A DNA stretch of 14,343 bases from positions 1 to 14,343 of the forward strand of contig DASC01000035.1 of assembly GCA_002503595.1 (NCBI GenBank). The letters are read 5' to 3'. The notes beneath the pieces were generated by a model. It was not told the origin of the DNA. It saw nothing but the letters and a program-made list of their open reading frames with translations, and searched no databases. Shown here in pieces: positions 1-6,239 of this stretch. Positions within the stretch are counted from its first letter, which is position 1; each line of letters begins with the position of its first letter. The DNA is from Candidatus Methanogaster sp. UBA203 (GTDB lineage: Archaea; Halobacteriota; Methanosarcinia; Methanosarcinales; Methanogasteraceae). The translations under genes were made by a program, and so were the position numbers.

Positions 1-8
1 TTAGCCAT
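1..8 (-). CDS. Start of a gene running off the left edge
   Basis: On the minus strand an ATG at 8-6 is followed by GCT and then the window edge, so only Met-Ala is visible. The support is upstream: an AGGTGAT Shine-Dalgarno (13-19) four bases from the ATG, and a TATA-like TTAAATAA (42-49) at a distance that would start transcription near position 20. Nothing can be said about the product. It lies downstream of, and on the same strand as, the two-gene unit at 162-1617, and has its own promoter. Confidence 0.45.
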
Positions 9-41
9 CTGTATCACCTGGTTTTTGCTGTTGGACTGAAG

Positions 42-49
42 TTATTTAA
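42..49 (-). promoter_or_regulatory. TATA box for the gene leaving the left edge
   Basis: TTAAATAA on the minus strand lies about 25 bases before the expected start of a short leader that contains the AGGTGAT ribosome-binding site at 13-19. Only spacing and composition support it. Confidence 0.35.
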
Positions 50-161
50 GGGTTGGTTTATGGGATAGGGTGTAATCCCACTTGACATTTCGCGTATGTC
101 TGGTGCCAGAGATCGTGGTTCGAGACTGCAACCATTGATGAACGTCCCAACCTCAGTTCGA

Positions 162-326
162 CTACGATCCAATCTTTCTCAGAGATTCTCTTGCCAACTC
201 AATACCCAGTTTTGCAGGGTCTGTTTCAGTTTCAAAGAGCCGATCTTCTAAAGATTTTGGGAAAAATCTTTCCTCGAATTCCCTCATCGAGCGGTACTCG
301 TGCTCTTTTTCGTTATTCTTTTTCAT
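162..326 (-). CDS. Small 54-residue hypothetical protein overlapping the Ntn-hydrolase-like gene
   Basis: This is a 54-residue charged protein (MKKNNEKEHEY... to ...RKIGS) that I do not recognise. It starts within the last codons of the Ntn-hydrolase-like gene, in another frame. Three consecutive ATGs (332, 329, 326) follow GGGAGG at 333-338. The third, at 326, has the best spacing (6 bases) and is chosen. The overlap with the upstream coding region is about 14 bases, so translation is probably coupled. It has no transmembrane segment or signal peptide. The middle holds an Arg-Phe-Phe-Pro-Lys-Ser stretch, and the C-terminal half looks helical (LGIELARESLRKI). The coupled start and strong ribosome-binding site argue that it is a real gene working with the protein encoded before it, perhaps as an accessory or regulatory subunit; that role is inference. 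Confidence 0.7.
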   Translation of the reverse strand: MKKNNEKEHEYRSMREFEERFFPKSLEDRLFETETDPAKLGIELARESLRKIGS

Positions 327-1617
327 CATCATCCTCCCTATAATAATTGGAAAAGAAATAGGGGTTTAATTCAGGCTTAAAGTAATGCTTTCTCTTGATC
401 CAAACAAACCCATCCCCTTTCGAGATTACCGCAACATCGATGGGTTCGCTAACTGTTTCAGCACCCATTGTGATTTTTCGCTTGAACGAAGTCAGGTGCA
501 CAAAAGATTCTGCCATTACTGCAAGTTCATCCTTCGGAAGCACAGCGACCATATTTATGATGGGGTTTACGTGATTTTGAATTCTATATTTTCCTTCCCA
601 TTCTCGATACTCTTTAAACATTATATCGCTTTCTTGTTTCAGGTTTTCTTTGAGCGCCTTTCTTTCGCTTTCGCTCAAGTTTTGGATTCGTTCGACAATG
701 ATGTCGGGATATTTATCAAAAATTTCAGATAAATAATTTTCGTTATATCTTCTGTAAAACGGATCGATGCCGTCCATGAACGTTACTACCATCTCCTGTT
801 GAGCGAAAGCAGAAATTGATGCGGAACTGTCAGAGTTAATCTCAGCCCTATAATCTTCCCGATATTTCAGTCTGTCATTGACTATTCCCTCCAATGAGAA
901 CGATTTGAGAACGGGAAATACATCCTTTTTCCCAAAGCCAGCAATCACAATTCCTGATGCCGATGACGAAAAGAGATTTTTTGAAAAGAGACTTGCACTT
1001 ATCTCGTTCAATTGTTCCGAAGATTTCTCGGATATCGACAATTCCTCAAAAATTTCATTTTTTACCTCATCGATAATAGATCCATATTTATTTATAATAT
1101 CTTTAGTATGTGTCTTTGGGATTGATGGTAGCAGATCAAATGTGTTCCAGTGGTCATGATGTCGCTCTATAACATCAGACGTTATTTGCTCAATCTGGCT
1201 GTCTTCGATCCGTCCTTCATCACCAATGGTCGATCGCACTTCCTCAAAAATTTCTTCCTTGATCTGGTAAAAGTAACCGAAGATCGTACCGCGTAAGTAC
1301 TTTTCCTGTTCATAGTCCGGAAACAATGGATTACCATTGTCTAAGAAGTCTACAAAATTATCAGCATATTCTTTTAATGTATCAAATTTCTGTTTTCCCA
1401 ATTTATTTCTATAGATCTTGATGATAGTTTCCCACGGAATACCCATGAAATCAGCACTTCCATAAAGCATTATACCAACAGGATGATATTTAGATAAAGA
1501 AAAAAGTTTATTTGCTGAATTATATATCTTCTTATCTTCTTGCTGCTCGATTGTAACTGCACTGTCAGTCGCAAGCGCAACTGCCGTTTTATTCATAATT
1601 GCAATTTCCGCAGTCAT
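313..1617 (-). CDS. Proteasome-like Ntn-hydrolase family protein with long insertion (434 aa)
   Basis: No characterised name is known to me, but the ends of the protein follow the proteasome beta/HslV pattern. After Met1 comes Thr2, which would become the mature N-terminal Thr1. The first strand continues to LATDS with Asp at mature position 17, then NKLF with Lys at mature position 36 (the place of catalytic Lys33), then a Gly (LYGSAD, mature 52) where proteasomes have Gly47. Residues about 223-229 (IVIAGFG) and the C-terminal helix plus IDVAVISK (393-400) resemble the second half of the fold. Roughly 150 mostly charged helical residues are inserted between the halves. The ATG at 1617 is preferred over the GTG at 1623 because GAGG at 1624-1627 is 6 bases from the ATG but abuts the GTG. 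Peptidase or amidase activity, self-cleavage and target are unknown. The gene is AT-rich compared with cdhAB and is followed by an overlapping small gene. Confidence 0.72.
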   Translation of the reverse strand: MTAEIAIMNKTAVALATDSAVTIEQQEDKKIYNSANKLFSLSKYHPVGIMLYGSADFMGIPWETIIKIYRNKLGKQKFDTLKEYADNFVDFLDNGNPLFPDYEQEKYLRGTIFGYFYQIKEEIFEEVRSTIGDEGRIEDSQIEQITSDVIERHHDHWNTFDLLPSIPKTHTKDIINKYGSIIDEVKNEIFEELSISEKSSEQLNEISASLFSKNLFSSSASGIVIAGFGKKDVFPVLKSFSLEGIVNDRLKYREDYRAEINSDSSASISAFAQQEMVVTFMDGIDPFYRRYNENYLSEIFDKYPDIIVERIQNLSESERKALKENLKQESDIMFKEYREWEGKYRIQNHVNPIINMVAVLPKDELAVMAESFVHLTSFKRKITMGAETVSEPIDVAVISKGDGFVWIKRKHYFKPELNPYFFSNYYREDDDEKE

Positions 1618-1634
1618 GGTCACCCTCGATGTTC

Positions 1635-1651
1635 CTTATAAAGTTATAGTT
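1635..1651 (-). promoter_or_regulatory. TATA-like promoter of the Ntn-hydrolase-like gene
   Basis: Two AT-rich TATA-like elements on the minus strand, CTATAAC (about 1645-1651) and CTTTATAAG (1635-1643), lie 20 to 35 bases before the ATG at 1617. They imply a transcript with little or no leader, separate from the cdhAB transcript that ends at 1706. Confidence 0.35.
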
Positions 1652-1705
1652 TTCACCCAACTTAAGCGTAATTCAAGTATGCATGCAGCCCGTGCGAATA
1701 TCCGA

Positions 1706-2212
1706 TCAATCGGCAAGCTCGCCCATAATCTCCGCCAGAAACTCATCCATCTTCTTCTCGCTCAGATTCGGAAGTGACTGGTCAGCATTCGGCTGGTGCC
1801 CCCGTGTCAGCGAGATCGTCTTGATGTGCGGCGCAAAGTGCTTGAGCGCGGAGAGCATCTGGGCTTCGAGGTAGTAGAGTACGTCCGTAAAGATCGCAAG
1901 ATCATGCTGCCCCTCGCCGCGGACGCCGCCCCATTCCGGACTCTTCAGAAGATTCGTGATCTCGATTGCGCCCATCTCCCGGTCAGGACGGGTTCCCTTC
2001 TCACGCATCGCGCCTGCGATATGCGCTGTCGCAACGATCGGGATATTCCACTCCTTTGCAAGATCCAGAGCCCAGTCAAGATGCCTTAGCTCGCTTCCGA
2101 CAATGAGAACCGGACGCTCTGCCCGCTTGATCGCTGCCGCAACACTTGCAGAGGTTGCGACCTTCCCGAGATGCGGACCCGGGACGTTTGCGCACTGGTA
2201 TGCTCGTGTCAT
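1706..2212 (-). CDS. cdhB: CO dehydrogenase/acetyl-CoA synthase epsilon subunit
   Basis: This 168-residue protein is the epsilon subunit, which pairs with CdhA to form the alpha2-epsilon2 CO dehydrogenase component of the archaeal acetyl-CoA decarbonylase/synthase complex. It has the family's Rossmann-like layout: a central PVLIVGSE strand-loop (about residues 34-41), the WNIPIVATAHIAG segment (about 54-66), and a later DLAIFTDVLYYLEAQMLSALK stretch describing a nickel/iron-free structural subunit. Length fits the family (about 165-175). The ATG at 2212 lies only 2 bases after the cdhA stop and is preceded by GAGGAGGT inside the cdhA end, so the two are translated together. The usual next gene, cdhC, is absent; after an 88-base gap comes an unrelated AT-rich gene. 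The assignment is strong. Confidence 0.95.
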   Translation of the reverse strand: MTRAYQCANVPGPHLGKVATSASVAAAIKRAERPVLIVGSELRHLDWALDLAKEWNIPIVATAHIAGAMREKGTRPDREMGAIEITNLLKSPEWGGVRGEGQHDLAIFTDVLYYLEAQMLSALKHFAPHIKTISLTRGHQPNADQSLPNLSEKKMDEFLAEIMGELAD

Positions 2213-2214
2213 CG

Positions 2215-4539
2215 TTAGACCTCCTCTTCAGGTACAAGCCTGCTCGGATCACCTATCGCCTTTCGTGGCTTCCATCCCGCTTCTTCCAGATACTCCATGA
2301 TCTCGTCCTTCATCGTGATCGGGATGTCACGTTCATTTCGGACGAATAGATGCAGGTCAGGCGGGAGCGTTCCCATGTATTTCTTGTATAAATCGACGTA
2401 GTTTGAGAGTTTTATCTGTCTCCCCTTCGCATTGTCGCTCGGTCGGATGCAGAGCTTAGCAATTAGAACGATCGCCTCTTCCATCGTCTCTGCCGGGTAC
2501 ATCAGGTGTTCAGGTGCGGGTTCGCCCTCCACGACCTCGCCTGCACGTTTGTCGTAGAGTTCCCACTCGCTTAGTTCCTTGTTGCTGATGTACGCCCGTC
2601 TGTACTTTGATCCATGTGGACCAACGATCACAGGGATTCCCCACCGGTTGGTGCCTGTGCCAATGGATGCTGCTTTCTGGCTCATCGCACCCCATGCGAC
2701 ACCACATGCGCCGACCTTGTTTAAGATGTAATCGGCGATCTCCTCGAAGTTTCCTCGCAGCGGGAGGCGGGCGAAGATTGCCGCGACCTTGATTGCGGCA
2801 CCGATGATATGGGCATTTGCAACGCACGAGCCGATGTTGACAACACCGCCCGCATCAAAGGATCCCGGATATTTTTCATAGAGCGTCTGTCCGTCCTCGC
2901 AGCGGTACATCGCCATCGCCATTGCAGAGCAGCCCGTTGCAACGACGATGTAGTTCCGGCGTGCAAACTCCTCAGCGATCTTTGCGACCTCAACTTCACC
3001 GTTCGGGAAGTTGCTGCAGCCGACGAGCGCAACGATTCCGGGGATCTCTCCGAGGACGAGCGGAGCGCCTACCTTCCTGATCTCGGTGTCAAGCACCGGT
3101 CCTCTTCCAGCCCGCATCGTGTACGTCTCGCCAAATGCGATCTCCTGCGCGGATTTAAGAATCATGCTGATGATCGGAAGGTCTTTCTTGCACTCGGATT
3201 CGCACCTGCCGCAACTCATGCACGGGCTGAAGAGGTCTGAAAGCCCTCCGAAATCAGCCTCCTTTGCTTTGATCATCGCGTCCTTAACCGGAAGGCTGTT
3301 CGGACATGCCCGGTCGCACCAGCCGCACTTGATACACTCCTCTGCAAGCTTCTGCACTTCGTCAAGTTCTGGCAGATGGTTGAGCGCATCCCTCTTCGGT
3401 TTGATCTCAAGAGCGGTCTCTGTTATCACCCGAGCTGCTATGAGCGGATCTGAGATCAGAACCCCTGGCGCGCCGTTCAAAAGATCCTCAACGACTTTGT
3501 CAGGATCGCGATTCGTAACATCCGGAAGATTGTAGCATATTTTATCGGTTGTGAGGATTAGCGGTGCGCCTGTCTTCTGCGCCTCCTCCAGAAGATCGGT
3601 CCTCACGCACTGCTCATCTAAAACGAGCACATCAGCGATTCCTGAGCGCACAAAGAATTGTTGCATCGATAGCGGTCCCACGACCTTTGCCGATGCGCTG
3701 TACCTGCTCGTCTCAATTGCGGTACAGCAGATTCCGCAGACCTCCATCTTGTCGGAGAGACCATGCTCCTCGATGTAATCGATCGTTGCAACACTCACAG
3801 CCGGGTAATGCCCGATGAAGACGATGACCGGCTTTGTCCGGTCAACAGCGCCGAACCCGAAATCAATGAGCGCAGCGTCAGGGTCGCCTTTAGGGAAGTC
3901 GAATCCCGCGATCTGCGCGATGTCCGCGACCTCCTTTGCAAGGTTGTCGATCATCGAGATGTGCAGCGCCTTTGACTCAAAATCGATGTACGAACCCTCC
4001 TGACCCGTGTGCGCGGACGAGAGCGCGTGTACAAGCTGCTGGTTCACGTAATCGAGGACCTCCTCAAGGTCGCCAAGGGTCTTTGGTCTCGTGCCGACAA
4101 CGGTTCTGATGATCGGCGCCTCGACATCGATGTATGGGCCGAGGTCGATCGGATGGTCCCTGCCGCGCCATCTGATCAGTTCATGCAGCACGTGGTTCGC
4201 GTGCCCCGCATGCGCTGCTGTCCCGATGCAACATGCGATCAGGACCATGCGCGCCTGCTGCGCTTCGATGCCGATCCCGCACGCGCCCTTGCGGTTCTCT
4301 GTGAGATCGCACTTCCCGTATGTGCAGAGGCAGCACATGTCGCAGATCGGCGCGTAGAATGGTGGGAAGTCCTTTAACAGGCGGTGATCCCAATTTCGAA
4401 GCGAGAGGATGCCGGGTTTTGGCGTGGGACCCATCGGCTCCCATTCCTGCTCTGCGAGTTCCTCCTCGGATGTGATCTTGCCTATGTTGATCGTCACATT
4501 CTCCAAGCCATCGATTACGAAGCGTCCGCGTTTGATCAT
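2215..4539 (-). CDS. cdhA: CO dehydrogenase/acetyl-CoA synthase alpha subunit (Ni-Fe-S CODH)
   Basis: This is the catalytic CODH subunit of 774 residues. It interconverts CO2 and CO for acetyl-CoA synthesis or cleavage. Near the N-terminus, Cys66, 69, 70, 72, 77 and 87 form the D/B-cluster pattern. A two-cluster ferredoxin-like insert follows (CxxCxxCxxxCP at 402-412 and CxxCxxCxxxC at 440-450), which marks the archaeal type against shorter bacterial CooS. His243 in IGHYPAV and cysteines around 268-272, 311, 508, 537 and 572 are the likely C-cluster ligands by family position. The segment at 610-613 (GACG) also fits the family. Start ATG 4539 has GAGG eight bases upstream and a TATA box at 4583-4592. 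It is followed after 2 bases by cdhB. No frameshift or missing cysteine motif is visible. The protein is cytoplasmic. Confidence 0.96.
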   Translation of the reverse strand: MIKRGRFVIDGLENVTINIGKITSEEELAEQEWEPMGPTPKPGILSLRNWDHRLLKDFPPFYAPICDMCCLCTYGKCDLTENRKGACGIGIEAQQARMVLIACCIGTAAHAGHANHVLHELIRWRGRDHPIDLGPYIDVEAPIIRTVVGTRPKTLGDLEEVLDYVNQQLVHALSSAHTGQEGSYIDFESKALHISMIDNLAKEVADIAQIAGFDFPKGDPDAALIDFGFGAVDRTKPVIVFIGHYPAVSVATIDYIEEHGLSDKMEVCGICCTAIETSRYSASAKVVGPLSMQQFFVRSGIADVLVLDEQCVRTDLLEEAQKTGAPLILTTDKICYNLPDVTNRDPDKVVEDLLNGAPGVLISDPLIAARVITETALEIKPKRDALNHLPELDEVQKLAEECIKCGWCDRACPNSLPVKDAMIKAKEADFGGLSDLFSPCMSCGRCESECKKDLPIISMILKSAQEIAFGETYTMRAGRGPVLDTEIRKVGAPLVLGEIPGIVALVGCSNFPNGEVEVAKIAEEFARRNYIVVATGCSAMAMAMYRCEDGQTLYEKYPGSFDAGGVVNIGSCVANAHIIGAAIKVAAIFARLPLRGNFEEIADYILNKVGACGVAWGAMSQKAASIGTGTNRWGIPVIVGPHGSKYRRAYISNKELSEWELYDKRAGEVVEGEPAPEHLMYPAETMEEAIVLIAKLCIRPSDNAKGRQIKLSNYVDLYKKYMGTLPPDLHLFVRNERDIPITMKDEIMEYLEEAGWKPRKAIGDPSRLVPEEEV

Positions 4540-4582
4540 GAATAGTCCTCGTTTTGGATTTCTTTGATACGGGTGGTTGATG

Positions 4583-4592
4583 TAATAAATAT
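4583..4592 (-). promoter_or_regulatory. TATA box of cdhAB
   Basis: ATATTTATTA on the minus strand would start transcription near 4560, giving a leader of about 20 bases that contains GAGG (4548-4551). Distance and composition fit an archaeal promoter. Confidence 0.5.
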
Positions 4593-4669
4593 GTTTGTAC
4601 GCGGTTGCTGTGCAAAGGTTTAAGTGAAATCGGTAGAGATCAACTACTTCATGGTGTTATGCCTGGCTT

Positions 4670-4742
4670 GTCCGGATAGTGTAGAGGCCTAGCATGGAGC
4701 CCTGTCGAGGCTCCGCCCCGGGTTCGAATCCCGGTCCGGGCG
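4670..4742 (+). tRNA. tRNA-Asp (GTC)
   Basis: A 73-base cloverleaf. Acceptor GTCCGGA pairs with TCCGGGC (one G-T). The anticodon stem GAGCC/GGCTC encloses loop CTGTCGA with anticodon GTC. The T arm is CCGGG-TTCGAAT-CCCGG. Discriminator base G fits tRNA-Asp, and CCA is not encoded. The variable loop is short (4 bases). An ATGC element at 4659-4662 just upstream resembles the box B of methanogen stable-RNA promoters. The gene converges on the RAM-domain gene, whose stop is 10 bases away. Confidence 0.93.
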
Positions 4743-4752
4743 TTTTCGTAAC

Positions 4753-4983
4753 CTATAGCTCAGCTCCGATCACGGTTTTGGTCGCGGTTACGCTCTTGTT
4801 CTCCCTGATCAGATCGACCAGTTTGTTAAGCGTGCTCAATCCCTGCACCTCGATGACAGCCACGAAGTCGTACTCACCGAATACGTGATAGACATCCTTG
4901 ATACCGTCGAGATTGCACAATTCGTTGTAGGTCGCCTTTTCCTGCCCTGGCACCACGTTAATCATAGTAACTCCGATTACCAT
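4753..4983 (-). CDS. Stand-alone RAM domain (Lrp/AsnC effector-binding domain) protein
   Basis: This 76-residue protein consists only of the RAM domain, the amino-acid-binding and oligomerisation half of Lrp/AsnC regulators. Visible hallmarks are the opening beta strand (VIGVTMINVVPG), the helix with NELCNLDGI, the central VYHVFGEYDFVAVIEV (about residues 31-46) and the second helix ending in VTATKTVIG. There is no helix-turn-helix, so it cannot bind DNA alone. Stand-alone RAM proteins are known to sense amino acids or modify other Lrp oligomers; which ligand is used here is unknown. The ATG at 4983 has GGAG nine bases upstream (4993-4996). The promoter TATA sits between the arms of an inverted repeat at 5035-5061. 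The gene converges on tRNA-Asp. Confidence 0.88.
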   Translation of the reverse strand: MVIGVTMINVVPGQEKATYNELCNLDGIKDVYHVFGEYDFVAVIEVQGLSTLNKLVDLIRENKSVTATKTVIGAEL

Positions 4984-5034
4984 ATCTATGAACTCCTTTC
5001 TTTCTTATACATAATGCACCAGTTGTACTCTACT

Positions 5035-5061
5035 CCCTCGCATATATTACTGTTGCGAGGG
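5035..5061 (-). promoter_or_regulatory. Inverted repeat enclosing the TATA box of the RAM gene
   Basis: Two perfect 8-base arms, CCCTCGCA (5035-5042) and TGCGAGGG (5054-5061), are separated by 11 bases. The spacer carries the TATA-like AATATA of the minus-strand promoter, whose start would fall near 5018. Arm centres are 19 bases apart, close to two helical turns, as expected for a dimeric regulator. The same structure could instead be a stem-loop terminating the RFC-like transcript that ends at 5096. Confidence 0.5.
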
Positions 5062-5095
5062 TCGGGGTTGCGTCACGATGAGACGTTTATCACCA

Positions 5096-6133
5096 TCATG
5101 ACCGCCGCTCCATGAGCATTCCGACCTGAGTTGTCCATGCTTCGAGTTGCACCCGCTCATTGCTCCCGCCGATAAGATTCATATCGGTGTCTGCGAGAAG
5201 GATTGCAAGTTCTGCGAAAAGAGCGCTGTCAAAGCCCTTGTTCTCTATAACGCGGCGCAGCCGGTGTACGATATCGGTGCCGCTCTCCTCCATCAGCAGA
5301 TCATCGATCCGCTTTCTTGCCGCTTTGAAATCCCCTGCAAGCGACGCATGTAATAGTTCCAATATCCCCTCCGGGATGTGCTCGAGATCGACCTCGTAGA
5401 CCGTGTTTGCTGTGATCTCACGGTGCTCTATGGATGCGATCTGAAGCACCATGATCGCAAACGCAAGATCGCCGTCTGCCCCGTATACGATCGCCTGAAC
5501 TCCGTCATCGGTGATAGGTGCGCGCTCTGCCCCTGCGATGTAGCGGATATGCGCGTCGACTGTAGCATCGCTTGCGCGGTCAAAGAAGAGATTTAACCCC
5601 CTTGAACGCAGCGCCGGAATCAATCTGGGCAGATGCGTGGTGGACAGGATAAATCTGCATGTGCGGGAGTGCTTTTCCATGATACGCCGCAGCGCGTGCT
5701 GCGCATCCATGCTCAACGCCTCAGCGCTATCGATGAATATCATCCGGAAGTCGGAATCAAGGGCAGCCATGCCTGCGTATTCGTTGATGATCTGTTTGAA
5801 TACCGAGATAACGGTTTTCTGTATCTTCTTTGGATCGTCAGTCCCGATGAGTCTTGCAAATCTCGGATCTGACACGAGATACTTCTTGCCGCGATCAAAG
5901 AAGTTGGATGCGTCAAAGACGGCGAGATTATTCTCCCACTGATCCCCATAGAGCGCTCTGGCAAGTACAGACACCGTTGACCTTTTTCCCGTGTTTTTAG
6001 CGCCGTATAACACCAGATGCGGGAGATTGTTCGATTCGACCAGATGTTTCAGGTTGGATACGATGTGTTCGTGCCCTATGATATCATCGAACGTGTGAGG
6101 TCGGTATTTCTCGGTCCAGATCACCTGTTCCAT
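5096..6133 (-). CDS. Replication factor C small-subunit-like AAA+ protein with diverged ATPase motifs
   Basis: This 345-residue clamp-loader small-subunit homologue opens with the RFC box (WTEKYRPHTFDDIIGHEHIVSNLK, residues 6-29). Walker A is GAKNTGK (44-50), keeping Lys50 but with Arg51 where Ser/Thr coordinates magnesium. Walker B reads FIDSAEAL (133-140), with Ser136 in place of the catalytic Glu. The SRC motif has become SRG (177-179). DAQHALRRIMEKHSRTCRFILS (143-164) is typical of RFC. I read it as the second, diverged small subunit (RfcS2-like) known in Methanomicrobia, contributing structure rather than hydrolysis within the PCNA loader. That is family knowledge plus inference. No Shine-Dalgarno precedes the ATG, while a TATA element at 6155-6162 is centred about 26 bases upstream, so the mRNA is probably leaderless. 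Confidence 0.85.
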   Translation of the reverse strand: MEQVIWTEKYRPHTFDDIIGHEHIVSNLKHLVESNNLPHLVLYGAKNTGKRSTVSVLARALYGDQWENNLAVFDASNFFDRGKKYLVSDPRFARLIGTDDPKKIQKTVISVFKQIINEYAGMAALDSDFRMIFIDSAEALSMDAQHALRRIMEKHSRTCRFILSTTHLPRLIPALRSRGLNLFFDRASDATVDAHIRYIAGAERAPITDDGVQAIVYGADGDLAFAIMVLQIASIEHREITANTVYEVDLEHIPEGILELLHASLAGDFKAARKRIDDLLMEESGTDIVHRLRRVIENKGFDSALFAELAILLADTDMNLIGGSNERVQLEAWTTQVGMLMERRS

Positions 6134-6154
6134 AATCTGGGGATTGTGGGCAGG

Positions 6155-6162
6155 GATATTAA
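6155..6162 (-). promoter_or_regulatory. TATA box placed for a leaderless RFC-like mRNA
   Basis: TTAATATC on the minus strand is centred about 26 bases before the ATG at 6133, the usual TATA-to-start distance. No ribosome-binding site lies between them. Confidence 0.4.
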
Positions 6163-6239
6163 GATTAGGGATGGCGGGATTGCAAAGTTACTCATGTCCT
6201 CCGATCTCTCGAATGCCCATCAAGAAGTGCACTGTGGCA

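Noticed and set aside
110..145. T-arm-like GGTTCGAGAC motif resembling a tRNA fragment
   Set aside because: The stem does not pair and no acceptor or anticodon stem can be drawn around it.
385..1159. Open frames on the plus strand opposite the Ntn-hydrolase-like gene
   Set aside because: No ribosome-binding site or recognisable domain; the minus-strand frame explains the region with motifs and a good start.
1618..1623. Upstream GTG start for the Ntn-hydrolase-like gene
   Set aside because: The Shine-Dalgarno GAGG would touch the GTG; the ATG two codons on has correct spacing and puts Thr at position 2.
2510..4377. Several open frames of 60-170 codons on both strands within cdhA
   Set aside because: They arise from the GC-rich codon pattern of cdhA, and their translations are rich in Arg/Ser/Pro with no family resemblance.
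5147..5942. Plus-strand open frames opposite the RFC-like gene
   Set aside because: Antisense by-products with no start signals or known motifs.
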